Assembly: GCA_903904835.1 (NCBI GenBank) | Contig: CAIVEI010000050.1 | Coordinates: 1-64,000, forward strand | DNA from: an uncultured Schlesneria sp. | Lineage (GTDB): Bacteria > Planctomycetota > Planctomycetia > Planctomycetales > Planctomycetaceae | Direction of reading: 5' to 3' | DNA: 64,000 nt | Shown here: positions 1 through 12,705 of the stretch, one piece after another | Numbering within the stretch: position 1 is the stretch's first letter | Layout of the letters: every line of letters starts with the position of its first letter | Program-made: the position numbers and the translations under genes | Notes under the pieces: model-generated | Seen by the model: the letters and a program-made list of their open reading frames with translations, nothing else | Databases searched by the model: none | Told to the model about the DNA's origin: nothing

Positions 1-125
1 AGTCCTCATCCCTGTGCGTTACAATCCTTTTTGCGAATAATTCCACCCGCCGTAAATTGCCAGAAGAATGGCCGCATGGTGGATCTTGCATATTAAAAAA
101 CCGCTTTGCGGAAGGGATTCCGGTT

Positions 126-3680
<3,555 letters not shown>

Positions 3681-3681
3681 C

Positions 3682-4482
3682 TTATTTCAGCGTAAACGCG
3701 GCAGTAAACTCAGGCCCATCGATGCTCGTCACGCCGTTTGCCGCCGAACCTTTGTAACTCTTGGGTGATTCAATAAACGTAGCTGTTACCGTCCCCATCT
3801 CGCCGGCTTTGACGAGGCCCGCGTGAACGGCAGCGGCGGCAAGATCGCTGCTCGTGGTGTAGGTGCCAGTACCAATCACTTGCCCCTCGACCTTACCGGT
3901 CACGGCAAACAAAACCGACTGGCCAATCATTCCGTTATAAGCCTCAAGGTTACCCGGATTCGGAATCGCTTCTTTGGTAACTGCCGGATCAGTTGAAGCG
4001 ACGACTGCCGCAGCAGTTGCACTGACTTTGACGGCCAATTCCTGCGGAGTCAAAAATCCGTCATGGTTCTTATCGAGGCGTTTGAATTCCGCATATTTCG
4101 AGCGTTCCCATTCGTAAAGACCGATCTGCCCATCGCCATTCTTATCGTAAGCTTGATACTCTTTTGGAAGTGGCGATGTCCGAACCTTCCTGGTTTGAGT
4201 CGTATCGGCAACGTGGTAGAGCGTGTTTGGAAGGACGTCGACGTCTTCGCTTTTGTCGAATCCGATCCAGTGGATGCGGATCTGCTTATCGCGTTTCAGT
4301 TCGATCACTTCCACGAGATAGTTCTTCTTATCCCAGATACCGACAAGTTTGGTCCCCACGGTCAGCTTCGCGTCGTTGTCGACCTGTTTTCCGGCGATGA
4401 TGTTTGGGGGAATTTCTTCCTTGCCGAACGAAAAACTCGCCGTGAGAAAAATCAGAATTGATGCCAAACAGAATCGCAACAT
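3682..4482 (-). CDS. Secreted Tudor-like / EF-hand / LCCL domain protein
   Basis: A 266 aa exported protein of unknown role. Residues 1-20 are a signal peptide. Residues about 40-92 (VGTKLVGIWDKKNYLVEVIE, then IRIHWIGF) resemble an SH3/Tudor-like barrel. Two canonical EF-hand calcium loops follow, D113-E124 and D137-E148. The C-terminal 80 residues (from about 178) have the LCCL pattern: VIGTGTYTTSSDLAAAAVHA, then a GSAANGVTS end. LCCL domains are best known from animal extracellular proteins but do occur in planctomycetes. A calcium-dependent structural or adhesion role is inference. It lies convergent to dnaE and divergent from the FtsQ-like gene. The domain order is clear; the function is not. 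Confidence 0.85.
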   Translation of the reverse strand: MLRFCLASILIFLTASFSFGKEEIPPNIIAGKQVDNDAKLTVGTKLVGIWDKKNYLVEVIELKRDKQIRIHWIGFDKSEDVDVLPNTLYHVADTTQTRKVRTSPLPKEYQAYDKNGDGQIGLYEWERSKYAEFKRLDKNHDGFLTPQELAVKVSATAAAVVASTDPAVTKEAIPNPGNLEAYNGMIGQSVLFAVTGKVEGQVIGTGTYTTSSDLAAAAVHAGLVKAGEMGTVTATFIESPKSYKGSAANGVTSIDGPEFTAAFTLK

Positions 4483-4789
4483 GACTGCACCTCAACTTCG
4501 CTCTGGAAGACCCCACCCGAAGTTTCGTGGGAAACTTAACCGATTCACTCTATTGTGCCATACAAATGGGAATTCAGCTATCTTTTTCCCCGATTTCCAT
4601 CAGATCGGCATCATTTGCCGATCCCATTTGATCCGATGATCCAGATAGGCCACAGGCAGTTCGTCAGGAGCCCCCGCTTCATCAACCCGAGCGGCTTTGG
4701 CAACACTGATATCGTCAAGTTCCGATAGAGGGGATTCGTTCGAATTGTTCGAACGACCCTGGGTAAAATGGTTGGATTGCAGCAAACTT
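4483..4789. other. Intergenic region between divergent genes
   Basis: About 300 bp between the divergent EF-hand/LCCL and FtsQ-like genes. It presumably holds both promoters. I see no convincing -35/-10 pair, hairpin or repeat. An in-frame TTG at 4697 could extend the FtsQ-like protein into this stretch. Confidence 0.4.
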
Positions 4790-5809
4790 ATGGCTCGTAC
4801 TGGTAAAACAGTTGTCGAAACCGCCAGGCAAACATCGGCGGTTTCGTCGTTTATCCAGTGGTTTTTTCAACCGGCGATGCTGTTTCGCGCATCACTGGTA
4901 GCGGGGATCTGTGCGCTTTGGCCTTATGTGGCGCAGAAGCTTCCATCCCTTGAGGGACGTCCCGAATACCAGATTTCGTTTACGGAAATTCAAGTCAGTC
5001 CGCTCCCCAAGCACCCGGTTCCGCAGAATCTGGTTGAGCAGGTCGCAGAGCAGTCTGGCGTACCATCGAAGGTCTCTTTGCTCAGCGAAAGTTTGACATC
5101 AGATATCGCGGCGGCATTTCGACGCCATCCCTGGGTTGCAAAAGTCGTTCGAGTCCAAAAATCGTTTCCTGCGGCCGTCACCGTTGAGCTGGAATATCGT
5201 CAGCCAGTCCTGATGGCTCAGGTGCAGGGGGGACGGATTCCGATTGATATTAATGGGGTCTTGTTGCCGACCGCTGATTTTTCCGCGAGCGATACGAATC
5301 GCTTTCCCGTCATTCAATACACCGGAACGAAACCCAAAATCCGTCCTGGAACAATTTGGAATGAACCCAACATCCTGGCTGCGGCTCGCCTGGCGGAACT
5401 TCTCGGTGAAAAGTGGAAACCTCTCAAACTGGAAGCCATCGTCGTTCCACAACTTGCCGAGCCTTCGATCGACCCGAAGGAGATCCTGCTCGAATTAACT
5501 GCCATGGGTGGTTCACGAATCGTGTGGGGAAGAGCACCTGGCAGCGATCATCCAGGTGAACTTGAACCAACCCAGAAAATTCGCCGACTCGAAAAATACC
5601 TCGCCGACTATGGAGACTACGGTCAGCCGCACGGTCCATACGAGATCGATATTCGGCACTGGCAGGAAATTACTCGTCGACCCTTGGCGACGCCGCAGGC
5701 ACAAGCAAAACCATCAAAGACGCAGCGACCCAATGCGAAAAAAGCTGCCGACGCGGTCAGCGGGAAACTTCGCGAAGCGAACGCTCTTCAACCGGAGAAA
5801 AAGCGGTAG
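4790..5809 (+). CDS. FtsQ/DivIB-like POTRA-domain membrane protein
   Basis: A 339 aa protein with one N-terminal membrane segment (about residues 28-47, PAMLFRASLVAGICALWPYV), then a periplasmic POTRA-like domain and the FtsQ beta domain. The signature is the run HPWVAKVVRVQKSFPAAVTV, then ELEYRQPVLM and IDINGVLLP, which matches the FtsQ/DivIB pattern of a short POTRA strand followed by a conserved DxxG turn. The C-terminal 40 residues are rich in Ala, Lys and Gln and look disordered. The ATG at 4790 is chosen; a TTG at 4697 would add 31 polar residues. It is not in a division/cell-wall cluster: its neighbours are a secreted EF-hand protein and cytochrome c assembly genes. Planctomycetes lack FtsZ, so its role is probably in the envelope or a modified divisome (inference). 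Confidence 0.7.
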   Translation: MARTGKTVVETARQTSAVSSFIQWFFQPAMLFRASLVAGICALWPYVAQKLPSLEGRPEYQISFTEIQVSPLPKHPVPQNLVEQVAEQSGVPSKVSLLSESLTSDIAAAFRRHPWVAKVVRVQKSFPAAVTVELEYRQPVLMAQVQGGRIPIDINGVLLPTADFSASDTNRFPVIQYTGTKPKIRPGTIWNEPNILAAARLAELLGEKWKPLKLEAIVVPQLAEPSIDPKEILLELTAMGGSRIVWGRAPGSDHPGELEPTQKIRRLEKYLADYGDYGQPHGPYEIDIRHWQEITRRPLATPQAQAKPSKTQRPNAKKAADAVSGKLREANALQPEKKR

Positions 5810-5820
5810 CGTGTCGATCT

Positions 5821-5917
5821 GGGGTCGGACGTTGAAATTTCAAAATTGGCCGATCAGGTCGATAATCCATGAAAAACGCTGGGTCAGTCAATTTTGAAAT
5901 TTTGAACTCCCGACCCC
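5821..5917. repeat. Long imperfect inverted repeat after the ftsQ-like gene
   Basis: Two arms of about 28-29 bases (5821-5848 and 5889-5917) are near-perfect reverse complements. Each has an outer GGGGTCGG/CCGACCCC block and an inner AAATTTCAAAATTG block, around a 40-base loop. It starts 11 bases after the FtsQ-like stop. It may act as a bidirectional terminator for the converging ftsQ-like and ccsBA transcripts, or be a mobile palindromic element. Confidence 0.7.
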
Positions 5918-5943
5918 TTCTTTGGTAAACCAACAAAATCGAA

Positions 5944-5993
5944 CAACACTGCTTGTCCGGGTACGGTCAAGCAGTGGCATAAGGTGTTTCATC
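5944..5993. repeat. Dispersed CACTGCTTG..CAAGCAGTGGC repeat, copy 1
   Basis: Short inverted repeat (AACACTGCTTG followed by GGTCAAGCAGTGGC). It matches motifs at 12411-12520 and 26587-26600, so it belongs to a dispersed intergenic family. It is in the 3' region shared by the converging ftsQ-like and ccsBA genes. Confidence 0.6.
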
Positions 5994-6082
5994 CTCATTC
6001 AACGCGCGAGCAGTCTTCCTATTCGCATCCTTTCGCCCGACGCGCACGAACCGGCTTTGCCTGCGACTGCACGAAGCCGACG

Positions 6083-9000
6083 CTACGAATTCGCGGTCGC
6101 TGCCTTGTCCTGCTTTCGCAGACTCCACCACATGCCTCTCGGTAACATCCCGACTCCGATAATCACCAGATTCACGAGGATAAACAGTCCGAGATTTCGC
6201 AGTGTTCCCTGTTTGAAACCGTAGGAATGTAGGCCAGCTCCTAACGCATTGACGCCCCACCATGACCAACTGACGAAGATATTGCCCCCAACTGCCAGCA
6301 CTGCCAGTCCTCGCTCTTTCACCAGCCCACCCCAGCGGGCATGAAGCGCGAGTGCGTTCCAGAGCACGATGATCAGCGCGGCATTTTCTTTCGGATCCCA
6401 GCCCCAGAATCGGCCCCAGGAATCGTCGGCCCAAAGTCCGCCCAGCACCGTTCCAACAAAACTGAAGAAAATCGAGAAGCAAAGCGTTCCATAGATCATG
6501 CGGTAAATGTCTCGTCCGTCGCTGGCGGACAATGAGGGGGTACAGACGCCGCGCAGGATGTAAGCGACGCCGAATAACCCTGCGAGGTAAGTTGTTGCAT
6601 ATCCCAGTGTGATACAAGTCACGTGTGTCGCCAGCCAGAATTGCGTGTCGAGAACGGCTTGAAGAACGGTGAACGTATCGCCGTCATTTGCCAGTCCATC
6701 AGCAATCTGCAACGTGGCATAGCCTGCGGCAGCGGCGACAATATTGCCGATCCCGATCCGGTAAATCACTTCGAACATCAGCCCGAACAAGACACAACCC
6801 CAGCCGATAAACACCGCAGACGAATACAGACTGGTGACCGGCGGCCGTCCGGAAATGATCAGTCGAGCCAGGAGCGCTGCCGAGTGCAGTACCAGTGTCA
6901 CGACCAACAGGTAGAACGCCGCTCGGTTAAAACCGCGTGGCCAGACCAGCCAGCCACAGGCACCGAGAATGAATGCAATCAAATACAAGACGCTGGCGTG
7001 GGTGAACGGTCGGACGAAGTTGAAATACGATTCCAGACGGATCACCGAGGGCTTGACGTCTTTCGGATGCTGATCGTCGACCAGTTTTAAGAGCCCATCA
7101 ACCGCCTGGTTAAATTCCGGGGCTTTGTCATCGGAAAACGCCATCAACAGTTTTTCCCAAGTCGCCACCACCTGGCTTTCCTCACCATTTTTTCGCATAC
7201 GATTCGGCAGGTCAGTTAACCAGGCCCGGGAGAGGATGTGCCATTTCTCTTCATCATTTCTCGGCCAGACTGCGAAGACGGGTTGGCCCTGTTCCTCCAT
7301 CACTTCCGCAAATTGACTGACCATTTGAAACGATCGCAACACCTCCTGTTGTGTCTCACCCCGAATCCGGTGTTGCAGACCAAAGGCGAAAGCGAGGTTG
7401 TCGAAGGTCGAAACTTTATCACTAAGCTCCAGCACCTTTTTCTGGTAAACGCTCAGTTGCTTTCGATCCTTTTGGGATTGAACGCGGGCAAGCTTGACTT
7501 GCTTTTCAAATTCTTCCTGCTGTGAGCGAATTTCAGCTCTTGAATACCGCATCCCTTCACGCTTTTTGACGCCGATCGTTTCCTGCAATTCCAGATTCTC
7601 GACTCGGAAGATTTCACGTTCTTCAGAAACCTTTGTTTCGGAGATGACTTCCAGTAACCACTGAATTGCAGGGATCTTCCGCTTCGAATCTTCGTCACCA
7701 ACGGTAATCTGGGTTCGTCCGGAAATCGTTAACAAGGCCGCGGCGGCGGCTGTATCAAGCGGCTTGGTCCGGCCCTCTGAAACAACCGGAATCTGACCAA
7801 AGCGGTAGAGGTCCATCGACAAAGTTTTTGCTTTTGGTGGCATCGCAATACTGCCGATGTAGGCAGCGGCAAAACCGGCAATCACAAAGGCAAACGCAGC
7901 CGACGCCCATCCGGAGGCGTTTTCAGTCGGAGAAAGTCCCAAGACCGGCTCTACGGATTGTTTGGGCTTGATACCCAACTTCGCCGCCAGCTTTGCGGCC
8001 CGTTCGGATTCTTCTGCGGAAATGTTGGGGACGTCACCTTTCGTCAGGAATTGAACGAGTATGGTTAAAAAATGAGTCAACATTCCGATCCCGACAAGCA
8101 TGCAGCCGACATACGGCATCATCCAGCCGGAATTGGCGACAACGGAAAGCGTCGCGTGCTCGGAACCGGTACGCGAGTCGCGGTAATAGCCGCTTTGGTA
8201 AAAGGTTTCGTCAGCAAACCTGAGCGGATTATTCATCCAGATGGTTTTGTCTTCGTCGACATTTCGAGCCGTATCGCGAATATGGACTTTTGACGCATAA
8301 TTTCGTGGCGTACTCGTACCGAGATAGTCTTCCTTCTTGACGTCAATTAATTCGAAAACATAAGGCTTGTAATAGCGTTTCGGCCTGAGAGCGATTTGAT
8401 AAGTCTTCCCGTCATACGAAATCGTGTCGAATTCGTCACTCATTGAAAGCATCCAACTGACGAGATAGGTTCCGATCGGCTTGCTATCGACCTTGGATTC
8501 GAGCGTGACATATGCGGCGGGTGTGTCGACGCGACTGTCATTGTCGGTACCCGCTCCAGGTTGCCTTTCATCCGCCATCCATGAGAGGCCATTACCTTCG
8601 GTTGCCGGATTTTTCTCTTTTGACGAAGCCGCTCGAATTTCTGCGTTCTTCACGAACCCGGATACCGTAATCTTGAAGGGAAGATCAGGATGCTCGATCG
8701 GCTTACCGCTCAGCAAAACTGATTTGGGAATCGCGACGACGTGGTCTTCTTTCGAATCGGTGACGTCAATCACCGCGAGTTCAATCGTGCGAATGTCCTG
8801 AACGTAATTCGTTCGTTCACCCTCGACGAAATTCATCTGAGTCTCAACGGCAGTCAGTGCGACGTGCAGTTCATAAAACATCATCAAACCGATACCACCG
8901 TGAAGTAGAACAATCCCGGCTCGCTTGCCAAACACAATCCAGCAGCCACCAAGCAACGCGATCGAAGTCGCGGCCCCTTGAGTCAATTGCCACAGGATTC

Positions 9001-9724
9001 GAAGCGAAGCATCGCTCGGTCGCCCTGCCTGGCCACGTGCCACAATCCAAGCGAGAAGCGACGCCAGACCAACTCCTGTGACCGCGAGTAGACCCCGCAA
9101 GAAAAGTTGTCGAACCCACTTGTCGCCCGATTTCGACAGCGGTTGCTGACAAAGCAGGACGAAACCAAACCCGGCAGCCAGTGCCGCTAATCCCAATAAT
9201 CCCTGATATCCGATCCATTGAGTGCTATAAGGAATCAATGGTTCAGACATAATCCCCTTTGAGTTCCCGCCCGCCGCGATGATCGCCCAGGTCATGACGC
9301 AGCCGATGGCGATGCTGATGAAACCAGCAAACAGCCGCGTTCCGCTCGCCACGGCTTTGAACCGGATCAGATGTGCCGAGACCAGATTGACGGCCAACAG
9401 CAAACCAAGAATCTTGCCGCCGGGGAAATAGATTCCTCCCGGCACCTTCAATGGATTTTCAGGAAAAAACGATGCGGGAAAGAAGACCTGGAAGGGGATC
9501 CACGCAAACCAGCAGCGGAAATAAAGACCGATCACTTCCCAGATATCTTTATCAACCTGAGCAAAAGTCCCTGCGAGGATCAGAAAGATCGACAGTGCAA
9601 ATAAGACGACCGTCAGCTTCAGCGATGCGGCTGGTTCAAGGACCTTCTTAATTCCATTCCAAAGCGCGTGCTCCGACGATTCTTGACTGACGAAACTACC
9701 GGAATTCATTACGCCTGTTGCCAT
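6083..9724 (-). CDS. ccsBA: Fused ResB-CcsA (CcsBA) cytochrome c synthase
   Basis: A 1,213 aa polytopic membrane protein of the System II cytochrome c biogenesis pathway. It would export haem and attach it to CxxCH apocytochromes on the outer face of the membrane. The N-terminal half is ResB-like: membrane segments, then a large soluble domain with KPYVFELIDVKKEDYLG and NNPLRFADETFYQSGYY. A charged coiled linker of about 250 residues follows. The C-terminal 330 residues are CcsA-like, with the tryptophan-rich haem motif WGRFWGWDPKENAAL near residue 1100 and the late histidine motif GLHSYGF. ATG 9724 is preferred over ATG 9739 because GGTGAGG sits 5-6 bases upstream of it. ResB-CcsA fusions are known in several phyla. 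The next gene downstream of its promoter side (9818-10894) encodes a lipoprotein on the same strand. Confidence 0.93.
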   Translation of the reverse strand: MATGVMNSGSFVSQESSEHALWNGIKKVLEPAASLKLTVVLFALSIFLILAGTFAQVDKDIWEVIGLYFRCWFAWIPFQVFFPASFFPENPLKVPGGIYFPGGKILGLLLAVNLVSAHLIRFKAVASGTRLFAGFISIAIGCVMTWAIIAAGGNSKGIMSEPLIPYSTQWIGYQGLLGLAALAAGFGFVLLCQQPLSKSGDKWVRQLFLRGLLAVTGVGLASLLAWIVARGQAGRPSDASLRILWQLTQGAATSIALLGGCWIVFGKRAGIVLLHGGIGLMMFYELHVALTAVETQMNFVEGERTNYVQDIRTIELAVIDVTDSKEDHVVAIPKSVLLSGKPIEHPDLPFKITVSGFVKNAEIRAASSKEKNPATEGNGLSWMADERQPGAGTDNDSRVDTPAAYVTLESKVDSKPIGTYLVSWMLSMSDEFDTISYDGKTYQIALRPKRYYKPYVFELIDVKKEDYLGTSTPRNYASKVHIRDTARNVDEDKTIWMNNPLRFADETFYQSGYYRDSRTGSEHATLSVVANSGWMMPYVGCMLVGIGMLTHFLTILVQFLTKGDVPNISAEESERAAKLAAKLGIKPKQSVEPVLGLSPTENASGWASAAFAFVIAGFAAAYIGSIAMPPKAKTLSMDLYRFGQIPVVSEGRTKPLDTAAAAALLTISGRTQITVGDEDSKRKIPAIQWLLEVISETKVSEEREIFRVENLELQETIGVKKREGMRYSRAEIRSQQEEFEKQVKLARVQSQKDRKQLSVYQKKVLELSDKVSTFDNLAFAFGLQHRIRGETQQEVLRSFQMVSQFAEVMEEQGQPVFAVWPRNDEEKWHILSRAWLTDLPNRMRKNGEESQVVATWEKLLMAFSDDKAPEFNQAVDGLLKLVDDQHPKDVKPSVIRLESYFNFVRPFTHASVLYLIAFILGACGWLVWPRGFNRAAFYLLVVTLVLHSAALLARLIISGRPPVTSLYSSAVFIGWGCVLFGLMFEVIYRIGIGNIVAAAAGYATLQIADGLANDGDTFTVLQAVLDTQFWLATHVTCITLGYATTYLAGLFGVAYILRGVCTPSLSASDGRDIYRMIYGTLCFSIFFSFVGTVLGGLWADDSWGRFWGWDPKENAALIIVLWNALALHARWGGLVKERGLAVLAVGGNIFVSWSWWGVNALGAGLHSYGFKQGTLRNLGLFILVNLVIIGVGMLPRGMWWSLRKQDKAATANS

Positions 9725-9817
9725 CAAACACCTCACCATCGAACGGGGTTGATTGGGTTTCTTGTATTTCCCGGATCTGGCTTCGCCGGGGAAAAACGGA
9801 GTCGATTAATTCGGATT

Positions 9818-10894
9818 CTACAAATTCAGCGACTTAAGAAATTCGACGAATCGCTCTCGCTCGCGCTCGACCAGCGAAGTATCACCCGCCATCTTTGCAA
9901 ACCACATCTGACCTTGATTTTCGACAATCACTCCGAAAATCGAACGTCCCTCCTGGGACATCTCGTAGAGGTTGCCTGCCATTTGACCAACGTCAACCTT
10001 TTTGGCTGTGGCAGCCAGTTGTTCTTCTGTCAGCGGACCAAGCCCGACTTGTCCACGCCAGCGGTTCACGTTCAGTAGCGGGCTACCGCCGGCCGAGGTG
10101 ACGGTGATTGCGGCTTTCTTGTCGCCGTCCAACACCTGCAGTGAAACCGCAGCAAACTTTGCGGAAGGCCCGTCGATCCATCCTTCAGGTTTATTGTAAG
10201 GAAGTGCTGATTTCTCGACGGCTGGTTCGGCATTCGCCTGGATCGGACTGGTGGCCTGTGCCGGTGGTGTCATCCCAGCGGGTTTCGGACGCGGTCGTCC
10301 CACCAGGTTTGTCCAATAACCCTTGCCGTCTGCGATCGGGATCTGCTCGGATTGATCTTCGAGGTCTTCGTTCCTGATCGGCGGTAATGACAACTGCCCT
10401 CGCCAGCGATTGATGTTCATCACGACCTGCTCGGCTTGCGGTAAATCGTCTCGGCCGGGGAACTTCGTCACAGTCATTTCGAGTGGCGGTTCCCCGTCCA
10501 GTATCAGCGTCGCATACCGCATCTCACTCGCGTCCAGTTTTTTCCAACCAGCGGGCAATGTCCATTCCACCTGGTCGTTATTTGGAAATTGCAGTGTCTT
10601 CAGAAATTCTCGCACATCGTTTTCGCGAGCCGTCACCGCTTCGACGCTTCCCTGCAGCTTGAAGAACCACAGTGTGGTCGCTCTTGGGACCACCAGTCCG
10701 ATCATTCGTTCGGGCTTGGGATGCGCTCGTTCAAAGTTGGCAAGATATTCGGTTGTTTGCAGTGATTCATGTTTCACGACGGGATAGGTCGTGATCTTCT
10801 CGACCTTTTCACAGCCACACATCGTCACGCAGCAGGCAACCAACAAACCAGAAGACGCGACACCGAACGGAGTAATTGTGTTGAGCTTTGACAC
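9818..10894 (-). CDS. Lipoprotein with a tandemly repeated, circularly offset domain
   Basis: A 358 aa protein with an N-terminal signal ending in a lipobox-like VTMCGC. No named family is recognised. It contains an internal repeat. One unit runs WTLPAGWKKLDASEMRYATL, then MNINRWRGQLSLPPI; the second has PEGWIDGPSAKFAAVSLQVL, then LNVNRWRGQVGLGPL. A WFFKLQG..FLKTLQF element occurs near the N terminus and recurs as WFAKMAGDTS..FLKSLNL at the C terminus, so the ends look like complementary pieces of the same unit. GTG is the apparent start. It lies just upstream of ccsBA on the same strand, so a periplasmic role linked to cytochrome assembly is possible but unproven. Confidence 0.75.
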   Translation of the reverse strand: MSKLNTITPFGVASSGLLVACCVTMCGCEKVEKITTYPVVKHESLQTTEYLANFERAHPKPERMIGLVVPRATTLWFFKLQGSVEAVTARENDVREFLKTLQFPNNDQVEWTLPAGWKKLDASEMRYATLILDGEPPLEMTVTKFPGRDDLPQAEQVVMNINRWRGQLSLPPIRNEDLEDQSEQIPIADGKGYWTNLVGRPRPKPAGMTPPAQATSPIQANAEPAVEKSALPYNKPEGWIDGPSAKFAAVSLQVLDGDKKAAITVTSAGGSPLLNVNRWRGQVGLGPLTEEQLAATAKKVDVGQMAGNLYEMSQEGRSIFGVIVENQGQMWFAKMAGDTSLVERERERFVEFLKSLNL

Positions 10895-11040
10895 GGCGAT
10901 ACTCTGTTTTAAAGGCAGGAAGCAGGCAAAACACGACCGAATTTACGATCGAGTCGGGTGGGCAACCAGGCGGGACGATTTCGGCAGTTACATTGAATTA
11001 TAGCGATGCGTTCTTCGGAAAGCACCAGTGAAGTTAATTC

Positions 11041-12324
11041 TCAATCGTTCCGCCATGTCGGTCGTGTCAACTGACCTGCTTTGACGATTCCCCCTTGCAT
11101 CACAGCGATGAACCGTTCCCGGTTTTCCAGAATGGAGATGTCAGCCAGAACATCTCCTTCGACCACCAGAACATCAGCGAGCTTGCCTGTTTCCAAAGTT
11201 CCCAATTCGTGCTCGCGTCCGAGGATCTCGGCACCCGTCTTCGTCGCACACGTCAGCGTTTCCAGCGGAGTGAATCCGACGTAGTTCACGAAGAACGAAA
11301 GCTCACGGGCATAGTGACCATGCGGGTTCCAGCCAAACCCATAATCACCCCCCATGCCCAGTCGTCCACCCGCATTGAGGATTCGGCGCGCGCTATCCGC
11401 ACCTCCGTCCAAAGTCTCTTTGTGTCCGTCGATAACACGTTGCGACAGCCCGAATTCCGGTCCGCGTTCGATGCTGGCCAGTTCGAAGTAGAGCGCAGGG
11501 ATCACCGGAGTATTCCGCCTCAAGATCATTTCCAGTGCTTCGTCGTCAACGAACGTGCCATGTTCGATCGTGTCATAACCCGCTCGCAATGCGTTCTTGA
11601 TCCCTTCTGTCGCCCGACAATGTCCCGTTACTTTCAATCCGTGATTGTGCGCCGTCGCAACAACCGCATGCATTTCATCGAATGTCATGCACAACGTGTG
11701 ATGGTCATTCAGGTCGGGTGACGCCGCGTCGCCAGTTGGGTACGTCTTCACCCATTCGACGCCATCTTTGACCAGTTTTCGCACGGCAGCTCGCGCTTCA
11801 TCCTGGCCGTTCACAAGCAGTACCAGGCCTTCCATACCGATCTTGCGAAAGTCGGGATTCCAATCCATCAGCCCGCCAACGCTACAAATCTCGCGACCGC
11901 TCGTGGCCATGCGTGGTCCAGGAATCAAGTCACTCTCCAGAGCCTTCTTCAGCCACACGTCGACATTAAACAAACTGCCGCCGCTACGAGCAGAGGTATA
12001 GCCGCATTCAAGCGCTAGTTTTGTGTTGCATGACGCAAGGAGCGTGACGTATTCGACCGGGTACTTGATATCAAGATCTTCCAACGCCTCGATATTGAAA
12101 TAAGTCGGATGGAAATGAGATTCGATGAGTCCCGGCATAATCGTCCCGCCACGTGCATCAATGGTCGAGGCGGATCGCTCGACCAGAGGAGCCTCTTTCG
12201 TGGGGCCAACATATTCGATGCGGCCGTCTCTCACGATCACCGTCGCGTCGGGAATCGGTCCAATACCAGTACCGACAATCACCGATCCATTCGAGATAAC
12301 CGTACATCCTGTGGCTGTCTTCAT
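11041..12324 (-). CDS. Amidohydrolase family protein (imidazolonepropionase/prolidase-like)
   Basis: A 427 aa metal-dependent hydrolase of the amidohydrolase superfamily. The N-terminal beta sandwich is followed by MPGLIESHFHPT, which contains the HxH metal motif. Further ligands are in KVTGHCRATEG and YDTIEHGTFVDDE, and the late aspartate is in LGMGGDYGFGWNP. The C terminus closes the small domain (GTLETGKLADVLVVEGD). No signal peptide is visible, so it is probably cytoplasmic. The substrate cannot be deduced; related enzymes cleave cyclic amides, peptides or organophosphates. AAGGA lies upstream of the ATG. It is a single gene, divergent from the diadenylate cyclase gene. Confidence 0.9.
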   Translation of the reverse strand: MKTATGCTVISNGSVIVGTGIGPIPDATVIVRDGRIEYVGPTKEAPLVERSASTIDARGGTIMPGLIESHFHPTYFNIEALEDLDIKYPVEYVTLLASCNTKLALECGYTSARSGGSLFNVDVWLKKALESDLIPGPRMATSGREICSVGGLMDWNPDFRKIGMEGLVLLVNGQDEARAAVRKLVKDGVEWVKTYPTGDAASPDLNDHHTLCMTFDEMHAVVATAHNHGLKVTGHCRATEGIKNALRAGYDTIEHGTFVDDEALEMILRRNTPVIPALYFELASIERGPEFGLSQRVIDGHKETLDGGADSARRILNAGGRLGMGGDYGFGWNPHGHYARELSFFVNYVGFTPLETLTCATKTGAEILGREHELGTLETGKLADVLVVEGDVLADISILENRERFIAVMQGGIVKAGQLTRPTWRND

Positions 12325-12410
12325 AATGTCTATCCTTCTGGCTGCTATTGATTCTTGGGCGCGTCAATTCAACGAAGGGATTTGTCTGTTTTTGAAATCA
12401 GGATTCTGTG

Positions 12411-12527
12411 ACACTGCTTAGGAGTCTTCGGAGAAGCAGTGGCTTTGTCCTTTTCTGGGTCACATGACCGGTCGAAGAGCACTGCTTGACCGAAGACGTT
12501 CAGGCAGTGGCACCCTGATTCAGAAAT
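12411..12527. repeat. Dispersed CACTGCTT repeat, copy 2 (two arms)
   Basis: This stretch, within the 380 bp gap between divergent genes, has two related halves: CACTGCTTAGGAGTCTTCGG then AGAAGCAGTGGC, and GCACTGCTTGACCGAAGACG then TTCAGGCAGTGGCACCC. Both are imperfect inverted repeats with the same core as 5944-5993. No gene is seen in the rest of 12325-12705. Confidence 0.65.
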
Positions 12528-12705
12528 TGACAAAGTAAACGTTCACATTACAGAGAATTTGCGGCAGACGAAACGCGCCGTGATCAATCGATTCTTTTGC
12601 AATATCCTGAAGAGCGCGGTTGCCATGTTTTAGTGGCTTGAACTATAAGACCGTTGGCGTTTGCGTTGGCATGATCTTGTCTGACGACCGAGCGGAGACG
12701 AAACA

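Noticed and set aside
5967-6617. 216-codon minus-strand frame at the end of ccsBA
   Set aside because: Overlaps the CcsA haem motif region in another frame; arginine-rich shadow.
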